Below are positions 22,997 to 34,017 of a stretch of DNA of 64,000 bases, piece after piece. Location: contig CAJQUW010011630.1 in NCBI GenBank assembly GCA_907163375.1, positions 62,001-126,000 of the forward strand. The letters run 5' to 3'. A model generated the notes under the pieces. It worked only from the letters and a program-made list of their open reading frames with translations, did not search any database and was not told where the DNA came from. Both the position numbers and the translations under genes were made by a program. The stretch's first letter is position 1. Each line of letters opens with the position of its first letter. Source of the stretch: Prostheceraeus crozeri. Taxonomy: Eukaryota; Platyhelminthes; Polycladida; Euryleptidae.

Positions 22997-24843
22997 TGTG
23001 TTGGGACTGACGATTAGTCCAAAAAAAATTGATAAAGATAATTTAAATGGAAGTAGAAGTCTTTAAATTTCCTACAAATCATTCATTACTGCTTGCAGTT
23101 CATCTAACATTCTAATGGTTTTAGACCGAATGAAAATTTCATGTTCTAGCACATGAAGCTGATTAGATAATGGACCAGTAATAGAGTGTGGCATTTAATT
23201 TCTATCATTTCATGTCATTATTAAAAACCATGAGATATTTTGAAAAATATGTCAATTTTTAAACCTTGTAATCAAAAATATATATTTTTCCATAACTAGG
23301 AGGTTGACGAGTTAGTGAAAGTGTAGTGCATTGAGGATGGCAATGCAAATAACAGTAGGTGTGAGCTATGATGTCTTTGGGTCTAATTACGGCTACGTAT
23401 TGATATAGAGACAGTATCAACGAGGAAACTTTTATTAAAGAGACTAAAGATTTCTAGTATATTTCGAGGCCAAGGGTCATTGCTAGAGGTCAAGCACTAC
23501 GGTTCAACTCACGAAGAACTCCAAGCATAAGTACAGTACAAAACAATTTGGTTCGTGTAATACGCAACGCACGTAATACGCCCCAAGTCTGCTTCGGGCG
23601 AATTGTAGTCCCTGAGGTACATGGTTGCCTCAAAATATAAAATACTTACTCTTTACGAAATTGCAGGAATCTCTGATATCTTCGTGCCCTTCCTCTAATG
23701 TCACATGCCTTTGTGACCTCAGTGAACATTGCGCTCACAGTCGACCACTAAATTGTTCCGTGAGGGAGATGAAAGCCCACAAGTCGTGATAATCGAGTAA
23801 TAACGTATTCCATGGTCAAGCTTCTGGCTGACTCCCTCAAAATCCTTCGTTTCCCTTTCATAACATTGGTGGATGACTGGACAAATGGTTGTTATACGAG
23901 TATAAACTTTGATAGGATTGATTTCTGTCATCTCAAGTCGATTATGAAAATGGACCACCTTCTGCTTGAACATGTTGGCATACCATATTTTCACCCGCTC
24001 TCAAAGAGAACCCGCATCCGAATTGGAAGAAATATAACTCACCTCAAATATAATCCGCAAATAAGTTTATCAATGATGAAGTTTTACGAAGTTTATTACA
24101 AAATCACCTCCATTGCAGTGTGACTACATGTTGCCTAAGTCAGATGTCTTACATTGCCTGACAGTAGCTGTCAATAATCATTGCTGTTCAACAGTTGGCC
24201 TAACTACAAGTAAGATCTTGATTTCTAAATAATCAACATAAGATGGACAATTAGCTAATTGCTCCAGTGCTCCCATCAAAAATCATTGAATTATTGCTTG
24301 TTTCAGAAATCTATATTATGTGCACTTTTTATCAACATGTTAGAAGCTACAATCGCTCAATTCTTACTTACAAAAGTTAGTATAAAAAATTGATATAACA
24401 AAATGGTCAATGTGTCGTCACTCAAAATAAGTTTGTTATTCTACGTTTCTCAAACTTTGCGACTCGAGTTCGTCGTCACTGTTACAATTGTTTTTCTCTT
24501 AGATTTGTTCTCTTCCGTTTTCCACCTCATCATCAATGTGCACAATGTCTATAATATTTAGTTACCAAAAAATGGAGTTAATATTTATTATGGCAATCTG
24601 CCCTGAAAAGAGATCGCACGGTAATTGCAAAAAAGTCTTATAAACCGTGTGTTGTATTCGAGAAAGCTCGAAACTAAAACTCTTGAAATCTTTATATGTC
24701 AAATTCAAAAGCGATAAATTTATCACACCTTGGTATTTTTTGACACTACGTAATCTGTTTTTGACAGCTTGTAGATCAGTGTCTGCGCATCTATTTAACA
24801 TCTATGCGAGAACCACCTGAATATCTCACATGCACAGGTAGCA
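22997..24843. other. No gene recognised
   Basis: Open stretches of 79-103 codons occur (for example 23812-24123 plus and 24562-24801 minus) but show no domain, no supporting splice sites and no composition shift. I see nothing I can name. Confidence 0.4.
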
Positions 24844-25345
24844 CTGAGCGCCTCCGACCAATGAATGCAGAGGATCGAGCTTTCAGAACATCTCCTTTAG
24901 ACAAATGGAGCGGATAGCCTCCAACCTACGAATGCAGCACATTGGAGAACCAGAGAATAGCTGCAATATACAGATGAAACGGACCGCCTCCAACGGATGA
25001 ATGCAGCCGATTGGAGAGCTTTCCGAACAGACAATGGAGAGAACAATGGGGACAACGGAGTGCACAACAGACTTTCCGAATAGACAATGGAGTGGAGCGT
25101 CTCCAACCAAAGAATACAGCGGATGAGAGAGCTTTCAGAACAGCTTCTTAAGACAAATGTAGCGGACTGTCTCCAAATGCAACCGGGAAATGCATCGGTT
25201 TGGAGAGCCACCAGAATAGCGCCACTAGACAAATAGAGTGGAGCTCCTTCAACCGACGAATGCAGCCGTGGAATGCTGCAGATGGGAAAACCAGAATCTC
25301 CAGAGCAGACCCAGTAGATATATGGAGTGGAGCGCCTGCCGTCGG
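24844..25345. repeat. Degenerate minisatellite, unit about 62-85 bases, about seven copies
   Basis: Each copy has the order GAGTGGAGCGCCTCC-AACC, GAATGCAGC, GGAGAGCTTTC, AGAACAGC and TAGACAAATG. Copy starts can be followed near 24844, 24906, 24974, 25033, 25090, 25159 and 25228. The copies differ in length and sequence, so the array is old. A 166-codon minus-strand open stretch across it follows from repetition and is not called a gene. Confidence 0.65.
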
Positions 25346-25500
25346 CGATCGTTGACCGAGTAGACCGACTCTGGTTGACAAATGGTGATAGTTGCATGTT
25401 TTAAGTTATAAGCACACCTTCATTTGATCATCTGACGAATGAAGTAGAATGAAATCACAGAGATGTATTGAACTAATCGTTCTACAATTTAATCATTATC

Positions 25501-26372
25501 AATTTTATAAATTTAAAAATCCAAAACGCTGTTTGCTGGTTCATGGCCACGCTTGTTCTCTCAAGTGAACTACAACAAAAGATAATAACAGGAGCTAGTG
25601 AGTAAAGTCAAAATTACGCAAGACACATATCTCCAAGAAGATATGTCAGAGAATTCGAAATTCATACCCTGTCCTGAAACCGATTCCAATTTTCAGGACG
25701 AATAATCTCGCACCTGCAGCTGTGAAGGACACAATTCCGCCTAGCCGAAAACCGAAAATTATATACGAGTTTCTCTGTCCTTGCGGAGTAAGATACATCG
25801 GCAAAACTAGAAGGTGTCTCGATATACGTCGCACTGAGCACATTCCCAGATGGGTGCAGAATTCAAACTCCAGACCGAAATCGACCAGGGCTGTCCAATC
25901 GGCAGTAACACGACACTTGACCGAGTGTGACAGGAAGACCGACATTTTACCACAAGCTGAGCAAGGATTCAAAGTGGTGAGGAGCCTCAAAACGAAGTTT
26001 CAACTTTCGGTGGCTGAAAGTGTTGCCATCAAAGAACAACAGCCGATATTGTGTGCGCAGAAAGACCGACTTCATGTCTTAAAACTAACTTAAAATTTGT
26101 TTCTGAATCATTATTTATTGGTAATGTTGTTTAATGCTACCTTTTGCTTTATTTCAGTAGTGAGTGTACATAGCTTTTCTATGATTTCTGACATGTTAGA
26201 ATGTACTAGTAGCTGACGTCATCATTCTTGTGTCTTGCGTAGTTTTAACTTTACTCACTAGCTCCTGTTATTATCTTTTGTCAACGTTTTAGCATTCTAT
26301 CTTGTTGTAGTTCACTTGAGAGAACAAGCGTGGCCATGAACCAGCAAACAGTGTTTTGATTTTTAAATTTAT
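25501..26372 (+). mobile_element. Penelope-like element fragment between about 120-bp inverted arms
   Basis: The left arm (25501-25627) contains TTGCTGGTTCATGGCCACGC and GAGCTAGTGAGTAAAGT. The right arm (26229-26372) is its near-exact reverse complement apart from an extra stretch of about 24 bases. A GIY-YIG frame lies between the arms. Inverted pLTR-like ends are a known variant in Penelope-like elements. The reverse transcriptase is lost. Confidence 0.7.
25620..26093 (+). pseudogene. Penelope-like GIY-YIG endonuclease domain, second copy
   Basis: The frame is open from inside the left arm to the stop at 26093. It carries FRTNNLAPAAVKD and IIYEFLCPCGVRYIGKTRR, with the GIY and YIG motifs and CxC spacing of Penelope-like nucleases. 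RTEH, VTRHLTECD and SVAESVAIKEQQPILCAQKD follow, with the conserved His/Cys and catalytic Glu region. Its sequence differs clearly from the 21171-21578 copy, so two Penelope lineages are represented. No upstream reverse transcriptase is present. Confidence 0.7.
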
Positions 26373-27157
26373 GATGAAGACAGCGCCTACAAAGAATTCA
26401 TTATCAATTTCATAATTCATAAGTTCGAATTTTATGGTTGATATCTTCCCTTCGCTGTTGCGTGAATTTTTTGTGCAGTGTAAGTAATTCTCATAGTATT
26501 ATTTCTTTACAACTTGAGCAAAGGGGAGAGCGCCGATCCCATCGCTCGCCCTGGCTGCGTCCTTGCCGCCACTTCCTATATTTCGGCATTATTAGAAGTG
26601 AGTCCCAAGATGTTTGTTTCTGTATGACCTTTCCGATGTGTGATTTTTTATTATCACCTCTTCATGTGTCTTTGTGTCCTCTGAATGTGTTCTTGGCTTC
26701 TTCATTATAAGTAATTGCCTAAGATTGATCATTTAGTGCTTGTAATGTTAATCACGCTTTATAGGTAGTCATCTTGCGTGCATGATGCACTATCTACGAG
26801 TAGATATAGAACGCCATCCTGTTGAGTGTTGAGCTTTTATTATTGCCACACATGAGAATAAGGTCTAAATGATTATTGTCGGTAATACCTACAAATCAAT
26901 TTATGAAATATCGATCAAATTGTATGAATATTTCTATCAAATGTCCATTGAATGTCAGTCTAATATGTATTTAGTATCAGATTAAGTATCAATCATAAAA
27001 TAAAAAGTAATACGAATAACCCGAATGGCAAATAATTTCATAGCATAGCGGGCATTTAGCAAAGCATTTAATGATTTAAGATTTTTATGGATGGAACACA
27101 AACACAAGCTTCAGTGAAGCTATATTTCTTTATACCTTAGACTCGGGGATGTTGAAA
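26373..27157. other. No gene recognised
   Basis: No recognised domain; one 90-codon open stretch (26438-26710) is not supported by any motif. Confidence 0.4.
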
Positions 27158-27246
27158 AATAGACCGCCACCCTCAAATAGAGCACCACCTGTAATGAATC
27201 GCCACGCAAGAGAGAGGGTTGAAAAACACCGCCATGGCGGTCTATT
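27158..27246. repeat. Imperfect hairpin with 12-bp arms AATAGACCGCCA
   Basis: AATAGACCGCCA at 27158-27169 pairs exactly with TGGCGGTCTATT at 27235-27246. Inner parts (ACCCTC and GAGGGTT) also pair. This may be a small palindromic element or one end of a DNA transposon. Confidence 0.55.
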
Positions 27247-28589
27247 ACAAGTTTTACGGTAAATTTATTTATAATTTACAACACACAAATCATCTTTGTA
27301 TCTGTAGTAGTATTATAAGAAAGCAATTTAGCGAGACCATATATTTTGTTCGATACTAAGTTCCTCATGTACATAAACTCGCAATGCAAAAGAAAAGGAT
27401 TGGAATTCCGCCAACACCGGGCTTCAATACCATTGGAATTCTGCGATCTGTTAAAAATAAGTCCACCGAAATCAACATGTGCTTCAGAAAATAGAAAATG
27501 GACAGCTTCTTTAAACTGTGAAACATCAAAGCATTGGTAGCCTTTATATGATTTCTTAGCGAAAAAAGCTGCGACTCCAACAATGCACACATATTTTCGA
27601 GAAAATGTGATCAAAATTAAGTCGAGCAATTGAAAAATTGAAGTGAGAAATAATGCAATTCTGACTAATATTAGTGTGCAGAGTCGAACAGTCAAAAACT
27701 TGAAGTGAAAAACTTTGCTATTATTTAATATTTCCAAAACCTCAGATGAGAATTTAATAGTTCAAAAATACCGAAGACATGTATTCTCTGGATTGCATTG
27801 CAATAATTATAAAAGTTGTCTCACACAACTGACCAGCCTTTGTTTAATATGACAGACAGGTGGACTCGTGGGGAAATGTCGTGCTCCAGCAATAAATCTG
27901 AACTTAAATGGATTCTTGTGGATTATTGTTGGCAATCGTTTACACTTAACATCACATTTTATATTATAATTACAATTGGTAAGCACACAATGTTCCTCAA
28001 CAATTGTTTTTCTCTTTTAACAGGAGAATAGACAATATTGACATCAGGCTTGAAGGAAAATGATAAATATTACTCCTCTCGTCCTTACTATTTTCCATGT
28101 TCATGATCACAAAGTCACCAGTAATGCATTGATTTTATTGTTTTCAGACATGAGACATTCTGAAAAGCGGGTTTAACGGTAATTTGATGTGATACTTTGG
28201 AACTGGCTTGACATGGAGGTGAGATGTTTAGTTTGAACTTTCTCCGATAAATATTATTTATTGTTGTTACGCGATAATATTCAATTTTCCTGCGACATCA
28301 TAGTTGCTGTTGACTATAATGCCAACTATATCTCACTAATCAGATTCTGGAACGCCAAACATAAGAGCATAAAAGATAGATATACTGCATTTCCTTGAAA
28401 CAAACCATCTAATTGTATCTCACGCTAATAGGTGGAGTTCTTACAGAGCTCATTTTTCCTTATGTTCAAGGTACCTCTTATTTCCCTTTTATTTCTCAAA
28501 TTTACCATACTTTTGCTTTATTTGTTCAGAGTGAGGGAGTAAAGAAACCGAGATAAATTGTATGCAGCTTCTTCTACCTATTTCTATTC
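27247..28589. other. No gene assigned; one 153-codon minus-strand frame of unknown nature
   Basis: The minus-strand frame 27276-27737 reads GYQCFDVSQFKEAVHFLFSE and HVDFGGLIFNRSQNSN, which looks more protein-like than its surroundings, but I do not recognise the family. The remainder shows no gene. Confidence 0.3.
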
Positions 28590-28830
28590 TGTATGAATTT
28601 CTTCAATTTATTCTATCAAGACAGAGTGAGATGCTTGTCTCGATGGATCATTAAATGGTTGACGTTTTCTTCAATGCACTCCCATATTTTTTAGGAATTT
28701 CTCCAATTTTTTTCTGGCTGGTCCGAGTGATACTTAACTCGATCATGAAATAGTCTGCGCTTTCTATTCCCCCAATCATATGTTTTGGGAATATCTTCAA
28801 TTCGTGAATTGGCAGAGTGAGTGTAGCCGT
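28590..28830. repeat. Degenerate direct repeat, period about 110 bases
   Basis: Blocks with GAATTTCTTCAATT / GAATTTCTCCAATT / GAATATCTTCAATT, each followed by a segment holding GAGTGA and CTCGATxATxAAAT-like words, repeat about two and a half times. Origin unknown. Confidence 0.45.
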
Positions 28831-29164
28831 TTCATGTAAAATCATGATATTTTATATGATTGATTTGTCATTTGAGGTCTGTAAAGTCCACCGGTGAGAT
28901 TTGACGATGTCATGCCCAGTTGTTAGAACTCCTAGATTATGTTATTGAATATAATTTCAATGAACCTTAAATAATTTGGAGTTTAAGGTTCTGGAATTTC
29001 TGTCTTTTATCTGTTGCCTAAGCCACTTCAAAATCTTGCAGAAATAGCCTACTTGTTCTTTGAAATTTCAGCAATGGGCCACAATTAGCACCCGACAATG
29101 TTGAGTGTCTTATTAACAGAAGATATCATTATTACGAAGAGTATATGATGCCTGTGTCCGGAAG
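28831..29164. other. No gene recognised
   Basis: No supported gene or repeat. Confidence 0.4.
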
Positions 29165-29613
29165 GGTATGATGCGAGTATACGGAAGCGAAACATGGGCT
29201 CTGAAAGTGGACAGTCAACAACGTCTGGAGAGGGTGGAAATGCGCATGGTAAGGTGGATGTGTGGCACGAAGCTAAGTGACATAAAGCGAAGTGACGACT
29301 TGAGGCATATGCTTAACATCGAAGCAATATCCGATGTCATCATACGAAACCGACTCAGATGGTTTGGCCACGTGATGCGAAAAGGCCCGAAGACTACGTC
29401 CGCCAAGTTGTGACATGGAAATTAGTGGGAAGAAGAAGAAGAAAAGGTCGACCTCGGAAGACAAGGAGTGACTCTGTTGCCGCTGATCTCAAGCAGAATG
29501 GTCTCAAAACGGATGACACCAACGATCGTCAACGCTGTCGCTCTGCGATCCACAACATTGGGAAGAATCGTCCAACCCTACGAAGTCGGAGAAAACGGAC
29601 GTTAAACGCATAA
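29165..29613 (+). pseudogene. LINE reverse-transcriptase C-terminal fragment with 3' tail
   Basis: The frame at 29168-29413 reads MRVYGSETWALKVDSQQRLE, then RWMCGTKLSDIKRSDDL and IIRNRLRWFGHVMRK, the end of the thumb region in RTE-type LINEs. After a frame change it continues KRPEDYVRQVVTWKLVGRRR and RKGRPRKT to about 29610. The sequence ends in a short tail CATAAGTATAAGTATG, typical of RTE-like 3' ends. It is 5'-truncated, retaining only the final 150 or so codons. Confidence 0.75.
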
Positions 29614-29889
29614 GTATAAGTATGTCGTATTCAAGTCTGTACTACGCGGGAATTTTTTTTGGTGAGGAACAGTTACGAATGCAAAATTCGCTGCACACAA
29701 CCAATACAACAAGCAGTTCGCGGAAGAATTGACAGAAGAGCTTTAATGTTCAGAAAAGGATGTTGGTCTACATTCCTCACCGTGCTTTACAGAATGAAGT
29801 CCCACTCCCTTGGTTCACACCAGAACGTGCAGCTGCAACCTGCCACTGTGACCACTATTTTACATGCTCAACTGTAGCATGTAGGCGAC

Positions 29890-31968
29890 ATGTCATCATC
29901 AGCGAAATTTTTATCAGCGACTATTTCATCAGCGAAAGGCACGACTGATGAAGAATCAACGCATCTTGCGTACGTGGCTGCAAAGAAGGAAGCAAAAAGA
30001 TCCGTGGCGCGCGCACAACATCAAGAGAGAAGCAACATCACAGAACAGCTGCATACAACCGAAGGACAACGACAGGTATTCAGGATTGCAAAGCAGTTGG
30101 TGAAAGAGAGCAGAGATGTCACTGGAGTGAACTGTCTGAAAGACGAAGGTGGAAATGTTGTCGTAGATCCTGCTATGGTGATGAAGAGGTGGAAGCTGTA
30201 CATGGAGAGTTTGCTGAACGAGGAGAATGTCTGGGATGGGATGGTGACTGCTGATCTGGTCGAAGGCCCAATGGAGTATATCACAGAAGTGGAGGTTGAG
30301 AAGGCGATCGAAGAAATGAAAGTGAGGAAAGCAGCTGGTCCGACGGGGGTTGTCAGTGAGATGTTACGCGCCGCTGGAAAGAAAGGAGTAAGAATGATGA
30401 CGGACATCTGTAACCTTGTCGCGAGCTCGGGAAGAATCCCAAACGACTGGACCCTGAGCACTATAATACCTATTTACAAAGGGAAAGGTGATCCACTTGA
30501 ATGTGGGTCATATCGAGCGATCAAGTTGCTGGAACATGGAATGAAGGTGCTTGAGCGGGTATTGGAACGAAAACTGAGAGAAAGGGTGAACATCGACAGC
30601 ATGCAAATGGGTTTCATGCCTGGCAAGGGTACGACTGATGCTATCTTCGTGGTTCGACAGCTGCAGGAAAAGTATATGGACAAGAAGAAAGAACTGTTTT
30701 ATGCCTTCGTAGATCTCGAAAAGGCTTTCGATCGTGTGCCGAGAGAGGTGGTTAGATGGGCTCTGAGGAAGCTGGCAGTCGAGGAGTGTCTTGTAAATGC
30801 GGTGATGTCAATGTATGAGAGAGCGAGAACAGTTGTGAAAACGAAGCACGGAGTTAGCGAAGAATTCGATGTTGGAGTGGGCGTGCATCAAGGTTCTGTG
30901 CTGAGTCCTTTCTTGTTTGTAGCCGTAATGGAAGTCTTGACAAGCGAAGTCAGAGAAGGTCTACCATGGGAGATGCTATACGCGGATGATTTGGTTTTGG
31001 TGGCTGAAAGCATTGATGGTTTAAGAGAGAAAGTATGCCGGTGGAAAGAATGCTTAGAGTCAAAGGGATTGAAAGTTAACATTGCAAAGACCAAAATGAT
31101 GGCATCAGGCAGAAGCTGTGGCACAGAAGAAAGATCAGGAAAATGGCCATGTGCGATTTGTGGAAAAGGCGTAGGCACGAACTCGATCAAGTGCACTGAG
31201 TGTGAAGGCTGGATTCACGGCCGATGCTCTGGGTTGCACGTTCCCCTTCGGAGCTACCAGCATGCTGCAACATTCCGATGTAGCAAATGCGAAGCACAGG
31301 GTGGAGGAAACGCCAACCAACAACCAGAACTGAAGTTGTCAGATGGAGCCAGCATCGACAGAGTAAGATCGTTTTGCTATCTCGGAGATGTCATCGATGG
31401 AAACGGAGGTGCAAACACTGCATCGATTGCAAGGACCCGCTGTGCGTGGCGCAAATTCAGAGAGCTGTTGGGTCTGTTGGGAAAGAGGGACATACCGCTG
31501 CGTGTGAAAGGAAAGATCTATGCTGCCTGTGTTCGAAGTGTGATGGTTTATGGAAGTGAAACGTGGGGAATGACAGAAGAGCAGATGGTGAGACTAGAGC
31601 GGACTGAACGGAAGATGGTGCGATGGATGTGTGGAGCAAGCCTGAGAGACCGAGCACCGAGTGATGAGCTGTTGAGACGAATGGGTCTGGTTTCGGTGAG
31701 AGAAGTGGTACGAAGAGGTCGACTAAGATGGATGGGACATGTTTTACGGAAAGATGATGCTGATTGGGTGAAGAAGTGCATGGAGATCGAAGTTCCTGGG
31801 AGAAGAGAGAGAGGAAGGCCAAGAACAACATGGAGCCAAGTCGTGGAGAAGGACATGCGAGAAGTTGGATTGACGCGGGCGGATGCCAAAGATCGAGTTC
31901 GTTGGAGAAAGCAGCTGTCGACTGGAGTGACCGGCCAACCCCCGCGCAAGCGGGGAAAACGGCCGTAA
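29890..31968 (+). CDS. LINE reverse transcriptase with an inserted PHD finger
   Basis: A 692-codon uninterrupted frame. Similarity to LINE proteins begins near residue 20; the endonuclease that should precede it is absent, so the copy is 5'-truncated. RT motif A is VDLEKAFDRVP (Asp275), VHQGSVLSPFLF follows, and the catalytic LYADD is at 363-367. Residues 421-467 form a C4HC3 PHD-type zinc finger (CAIC, CTEC, HGRC, CSKC) placed between the palm and the thumb. The thumb follows with FCYLGDVIDG and VYGSETWGM, and the C-terminus has GRPRTTWSQVV. It would copy LINE RNA at nicked target DNA in the nucleus. The open frame indicates recent insertion. The start codon at 29890 is nominal because the true N-terminus is missing. 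Confidence 0.85.
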   Translation: MSSSAKFLSATISSAKGTTDEESTHLAYVAAKKEAKRSVARAQHQERSNITEQLHTTEGQRQVFRIAKQLVKESRDVTGVNCLKDEGGNVVVDPAMVMKRWKLYMESLLNEENVWDGMVTADLVEGPMEYITEVEVEKAIEEMKVRKAAGPTGVVSEMLRAAGKKGVRMMTDICNLVASSGRIPNDWTLSTIIPIYKGKGDPLECGSYRAIKLLEHGMKVLERVLERKLRERVNIDSMQMGFMPGKGTTDAIFVVRQLQEKYMDKKKELFYAFVDLEKAFDRVPREVVRWALRKLAVEECLVNAVMSMYERARTVVKTKHGVSEEFDVGVGVHQGSVLSPFLFVAVMEVLTSEVREGLPWEMLYADDLVLVAESIDGLREKVCRWKECLESKGLKVNIAKTKMMASGRSCGTEERSGKWPCAICGKGVGTNSIKCTECEGWIHGRCSGLHVPLRSYQHAATFRCSKCEAQGGGNANQQPELKLSDGASIDRVRSFCYLGDVIDGNGGANTASIARTRCAWRKFRELLGLLGKRDIPLRVKGKIYAACVRSVMVYGSETWGMTEEQMVRLERTERKMVRWMCGASLRDRAPSDELLRRMGLVSVREVVRRGRLRWMGHVLRKDDADWVKKCMEIEVPGRRERGRPRTTWSQVVEKDMREVGLTRADAKDRVRWRKQLSTGVTGQPPRKRGKRP

Positions 31969-31998
31969 AACGGGATGAGTGAGTGAGAGTGAGAACTG
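29945..31998 (+). mobile_element. 5'-truncated LINE (RTE-like) copy with TGAG tail
   Basis: LINE similarity starts just inside the 692-codon frame. It ends about 30 bases after its stop with GGATGAGTGAGTGAGAGTGAG, a (TGAG)n tail of the kind that ends RTE-like LINEs. No target-site duplication could be identified by eye. Confidence 0.65.
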
Positions 31999-32029
31999 TA
32001 CGCGCAACAGTGCCGCTGCTGATTTTGAA

Positions 32030-32545
32030 TTGTCCGAGACCGCACGAAGATACTGCAAGGAAGCCATACATCAGGCCAAGGGCGTCACATTTTATTTGTA
32101 TGGAACCCAATTGCTAACCAAAAGCTCGGCTGTAAGGACTTCACGAGGATTTACGACAGTGTCACCAATAGGAATAAATCCTCCATCTCAGCACTTCGTC
32201 ATGATGAAGTCGGTATTTCGATGGCGACATCTTCAGCAGGCAAGACCGAACTCTGCATGATTCTTGTGAAGAATTTATCATTCATCATTGGACGTTGGAA
32301 GTCGAATTTCAACTCCAATTCCCACGCGTACTGAAGAAACATGTCGCCCCTTTCAGTCGCAGTCCGAAACGTCCAGAGACCATCGCAGGTCTCGATAGCT
32401 CGAAATCTGATGGACCAGATGGCATCCTGCTTTCGATCTTCAATCACCACTCACCTGAGCTCAGTACATTTTTATTCAAGCTATTCACAATATGTGCATC
32501 CACCACCGATTTCCTCTGCTGTTGGAAAGTAGCCTCCGTGGTTTT
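32030..32545 (+). pseudogene. LINE reverse-transcriptase N-terminal fragment (jockey/CR1/L2-like)
   Basis: Directly downstream of the previous LINE. The frame near 32045 reads ARRYCKEAIHQAKGVTFYLY, the linker before the RT domain. Near 32390-32530 it reads LDSSKSDGPDGILLSIFNHH, then SPELSTFLFKLFTICASTT and FLCCWKVASVV, the classic K..GPDGI...LK..ELS..LF......P..WK.A segment. It stops before the catalytic YADD region. Several frame changes are visible. It is a different LINE type from the PHD-containing one. Confidence 0.65.
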
Positions 32546-32855
32546 AGCAGACCTCCCATTTAGCCTATAAAGCCTAAATAACCTAAAATCATTAAATTTG
32601 TGAGAAAATAAAATAAAAAATGGTGTAAATTTTGTGGGTAGCCTAAAATCCTTAATTCTCAATCTAGCACGGTACTCTCCTTTTTTGCCATTTTCGCATA
32701 ATGAAATTTCGAACATCATTCGCTTTTATTTTTTTCTATCTTTGGTTTCGCTGTTCAGTGGTTTAACTGCAATGCACTGTCACCAAGAGCCAAGTTTAGC
32801 TCCTTTTTTACCTTATTAGTGCTGTTATTCTCTTTAGGCGTTTATTTTTCATATA
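32546..32855. other. No gene; A+T-rich with repeated TAGCCTAxAAxxCxTAAAT words
   Basis: TAGCCTATAAAGCCTAAATAACCTAAAATC and a related TAGCCTAAAATCCTTAAT occur about 70 bases apart. No coding sequence recognised. Confidence 0.4.
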
Positions 32856-32872
32856 CAGTGGACTCTCGATAT

Positions 32873-33983
32873 CAGTGGCGTGCGGTGGTCTCAAGCGGTG
32901 GGCATGCGATATATTTAGTCTACCATAGTGCATGATAACATGTATGCCTAGCCTTTATAATCTATGTACATGCTGCATGTTATAAGTTATATGTACATGT
33001 ACATGATCAGCTTATCACCAGCCAATACTTATTATAGTTTCCAACACATTCATCTACATATAAAATTCACAAAACAACTAGTATTATACATTTCAGATAT
33101 ATTCTGTATAAAATCGAAAATAAAAATCATTTAAAGATCCATTCTTTGAGACTTCTTGATAAAGTCATTGATGACAGTGTCGTAGAAGACGGAGGAGTTG
33201 TCCTGAAATTTATTCAACAACTCCTTCTCGATGGCGATAGCGGCGAGAGCTGACAATCTCTCTTCACCTTGACTGGTCCTAGTGAAAGAATTGATCCGCT
33301 TTAGTGCAGAAAATGATCGTTCACAGGACGCCGTGGTACTGGGAAAGGTCATTGCCAGTTTCGTGAATTTGTTTGTCTCAGGCAGCGTTGCACCCAAATT
33401 TTGTCTTTCGAAATAAACATTCAGTTCATGGATATTGTACGTACGAAATTCATTACTTTTGTAAAGAACGATCAGCTCATTGCGCAACCGAGGAAAATCA
33501 AACAAATGGCCGTAGCCTACTTGTCTTTAAACTCGTCAAACAGAGTTTGCGGAAATTGCTCACAGTAACATGATTACCGCCAGATTACAAAGCGTGTGGC
33601 TTTCATACATTGTGTGCACTGAGTGGCATGCACACAACTACAGCGAGAGTTTTCCTTCCCTAATTTGCAAGCATGCGATTGAGCGACCGAATGCTCCCGC
33701 CTCTGTACGCTGACGCCTGGCTCCATCGCCGCTGTATGAGGAGTCAATGCATAATGAATGGGAGGTTGGATGCGGCGATGCCTCCACTAAATATTCACCC
33801 AGTTATGTAATTCATTTATGAAGATGGAATTTTGTGATGTCGTCATACGCCCTACTGACAATTGGAAGGCCATCTAACTGATACTTGATGAAATAAACGT
33901 GTTGAACATAATGAATAATCAGATTACTCAAATTTGCATACGCATTCGCCGCATGCATCGCATATATGGACCGCACGCCACTG
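32873..33983 (-). mobile_element. hAT-type deletion derivative nested in the MITE, 8-bp duplication CTCGATAT
   Basis: Ends CAGTGGCGTGCGGT (32873-32886) and ACCGCACGCCACTG (33970-33983) are perfect inverted repeats. The 8-bp target duplication CTCGATAT is exact (32865-32872 and 33984-33991) and consists of the MITE's own inner terminal sequence, proving insertion into it. At 1111 bases it keeps only the C-terminal end of the transposase. Perfect ends and duplication indicate a young insertion. Confidence 0.9.
33131..33505 (-). pseudogene. hAT transposase C-terminal dimerisation domain
   Basis: A 124-codon minus-strand frame contains FTKLAMTFPSTTASCERSFS followed by ALKRINSFTRT and EERLSALAAIAIEKELL, the hAT dimerisation domain of the type found with ZMYM-like/hAT-related transposases. 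The zinc finger and catalytic part are missing from the 1.1-kb element, so it cannot encode an active enzyme and would depend on a full-length relative. Confidence 0.85.
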
Positions 33984-34017
33984 CTCGATATAAGAATCAC
34001 ATCGGGAAATTATGTTT

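Noticed and set aside
24897-25397. 166-codon minus-strand ORF
   Set aside because: It spans the degenerate minisatellite and its sequence is repeat-derived, without domain or conserved frame between units.
31457-32110. Long minus-strand ORFs (up to 217 codons) opposite the LINE
   Set aside because: Antisense to a clear reverse-transcriptase gene; low-complexity Ser/Leu/Pro composition typical of a shadow frame.
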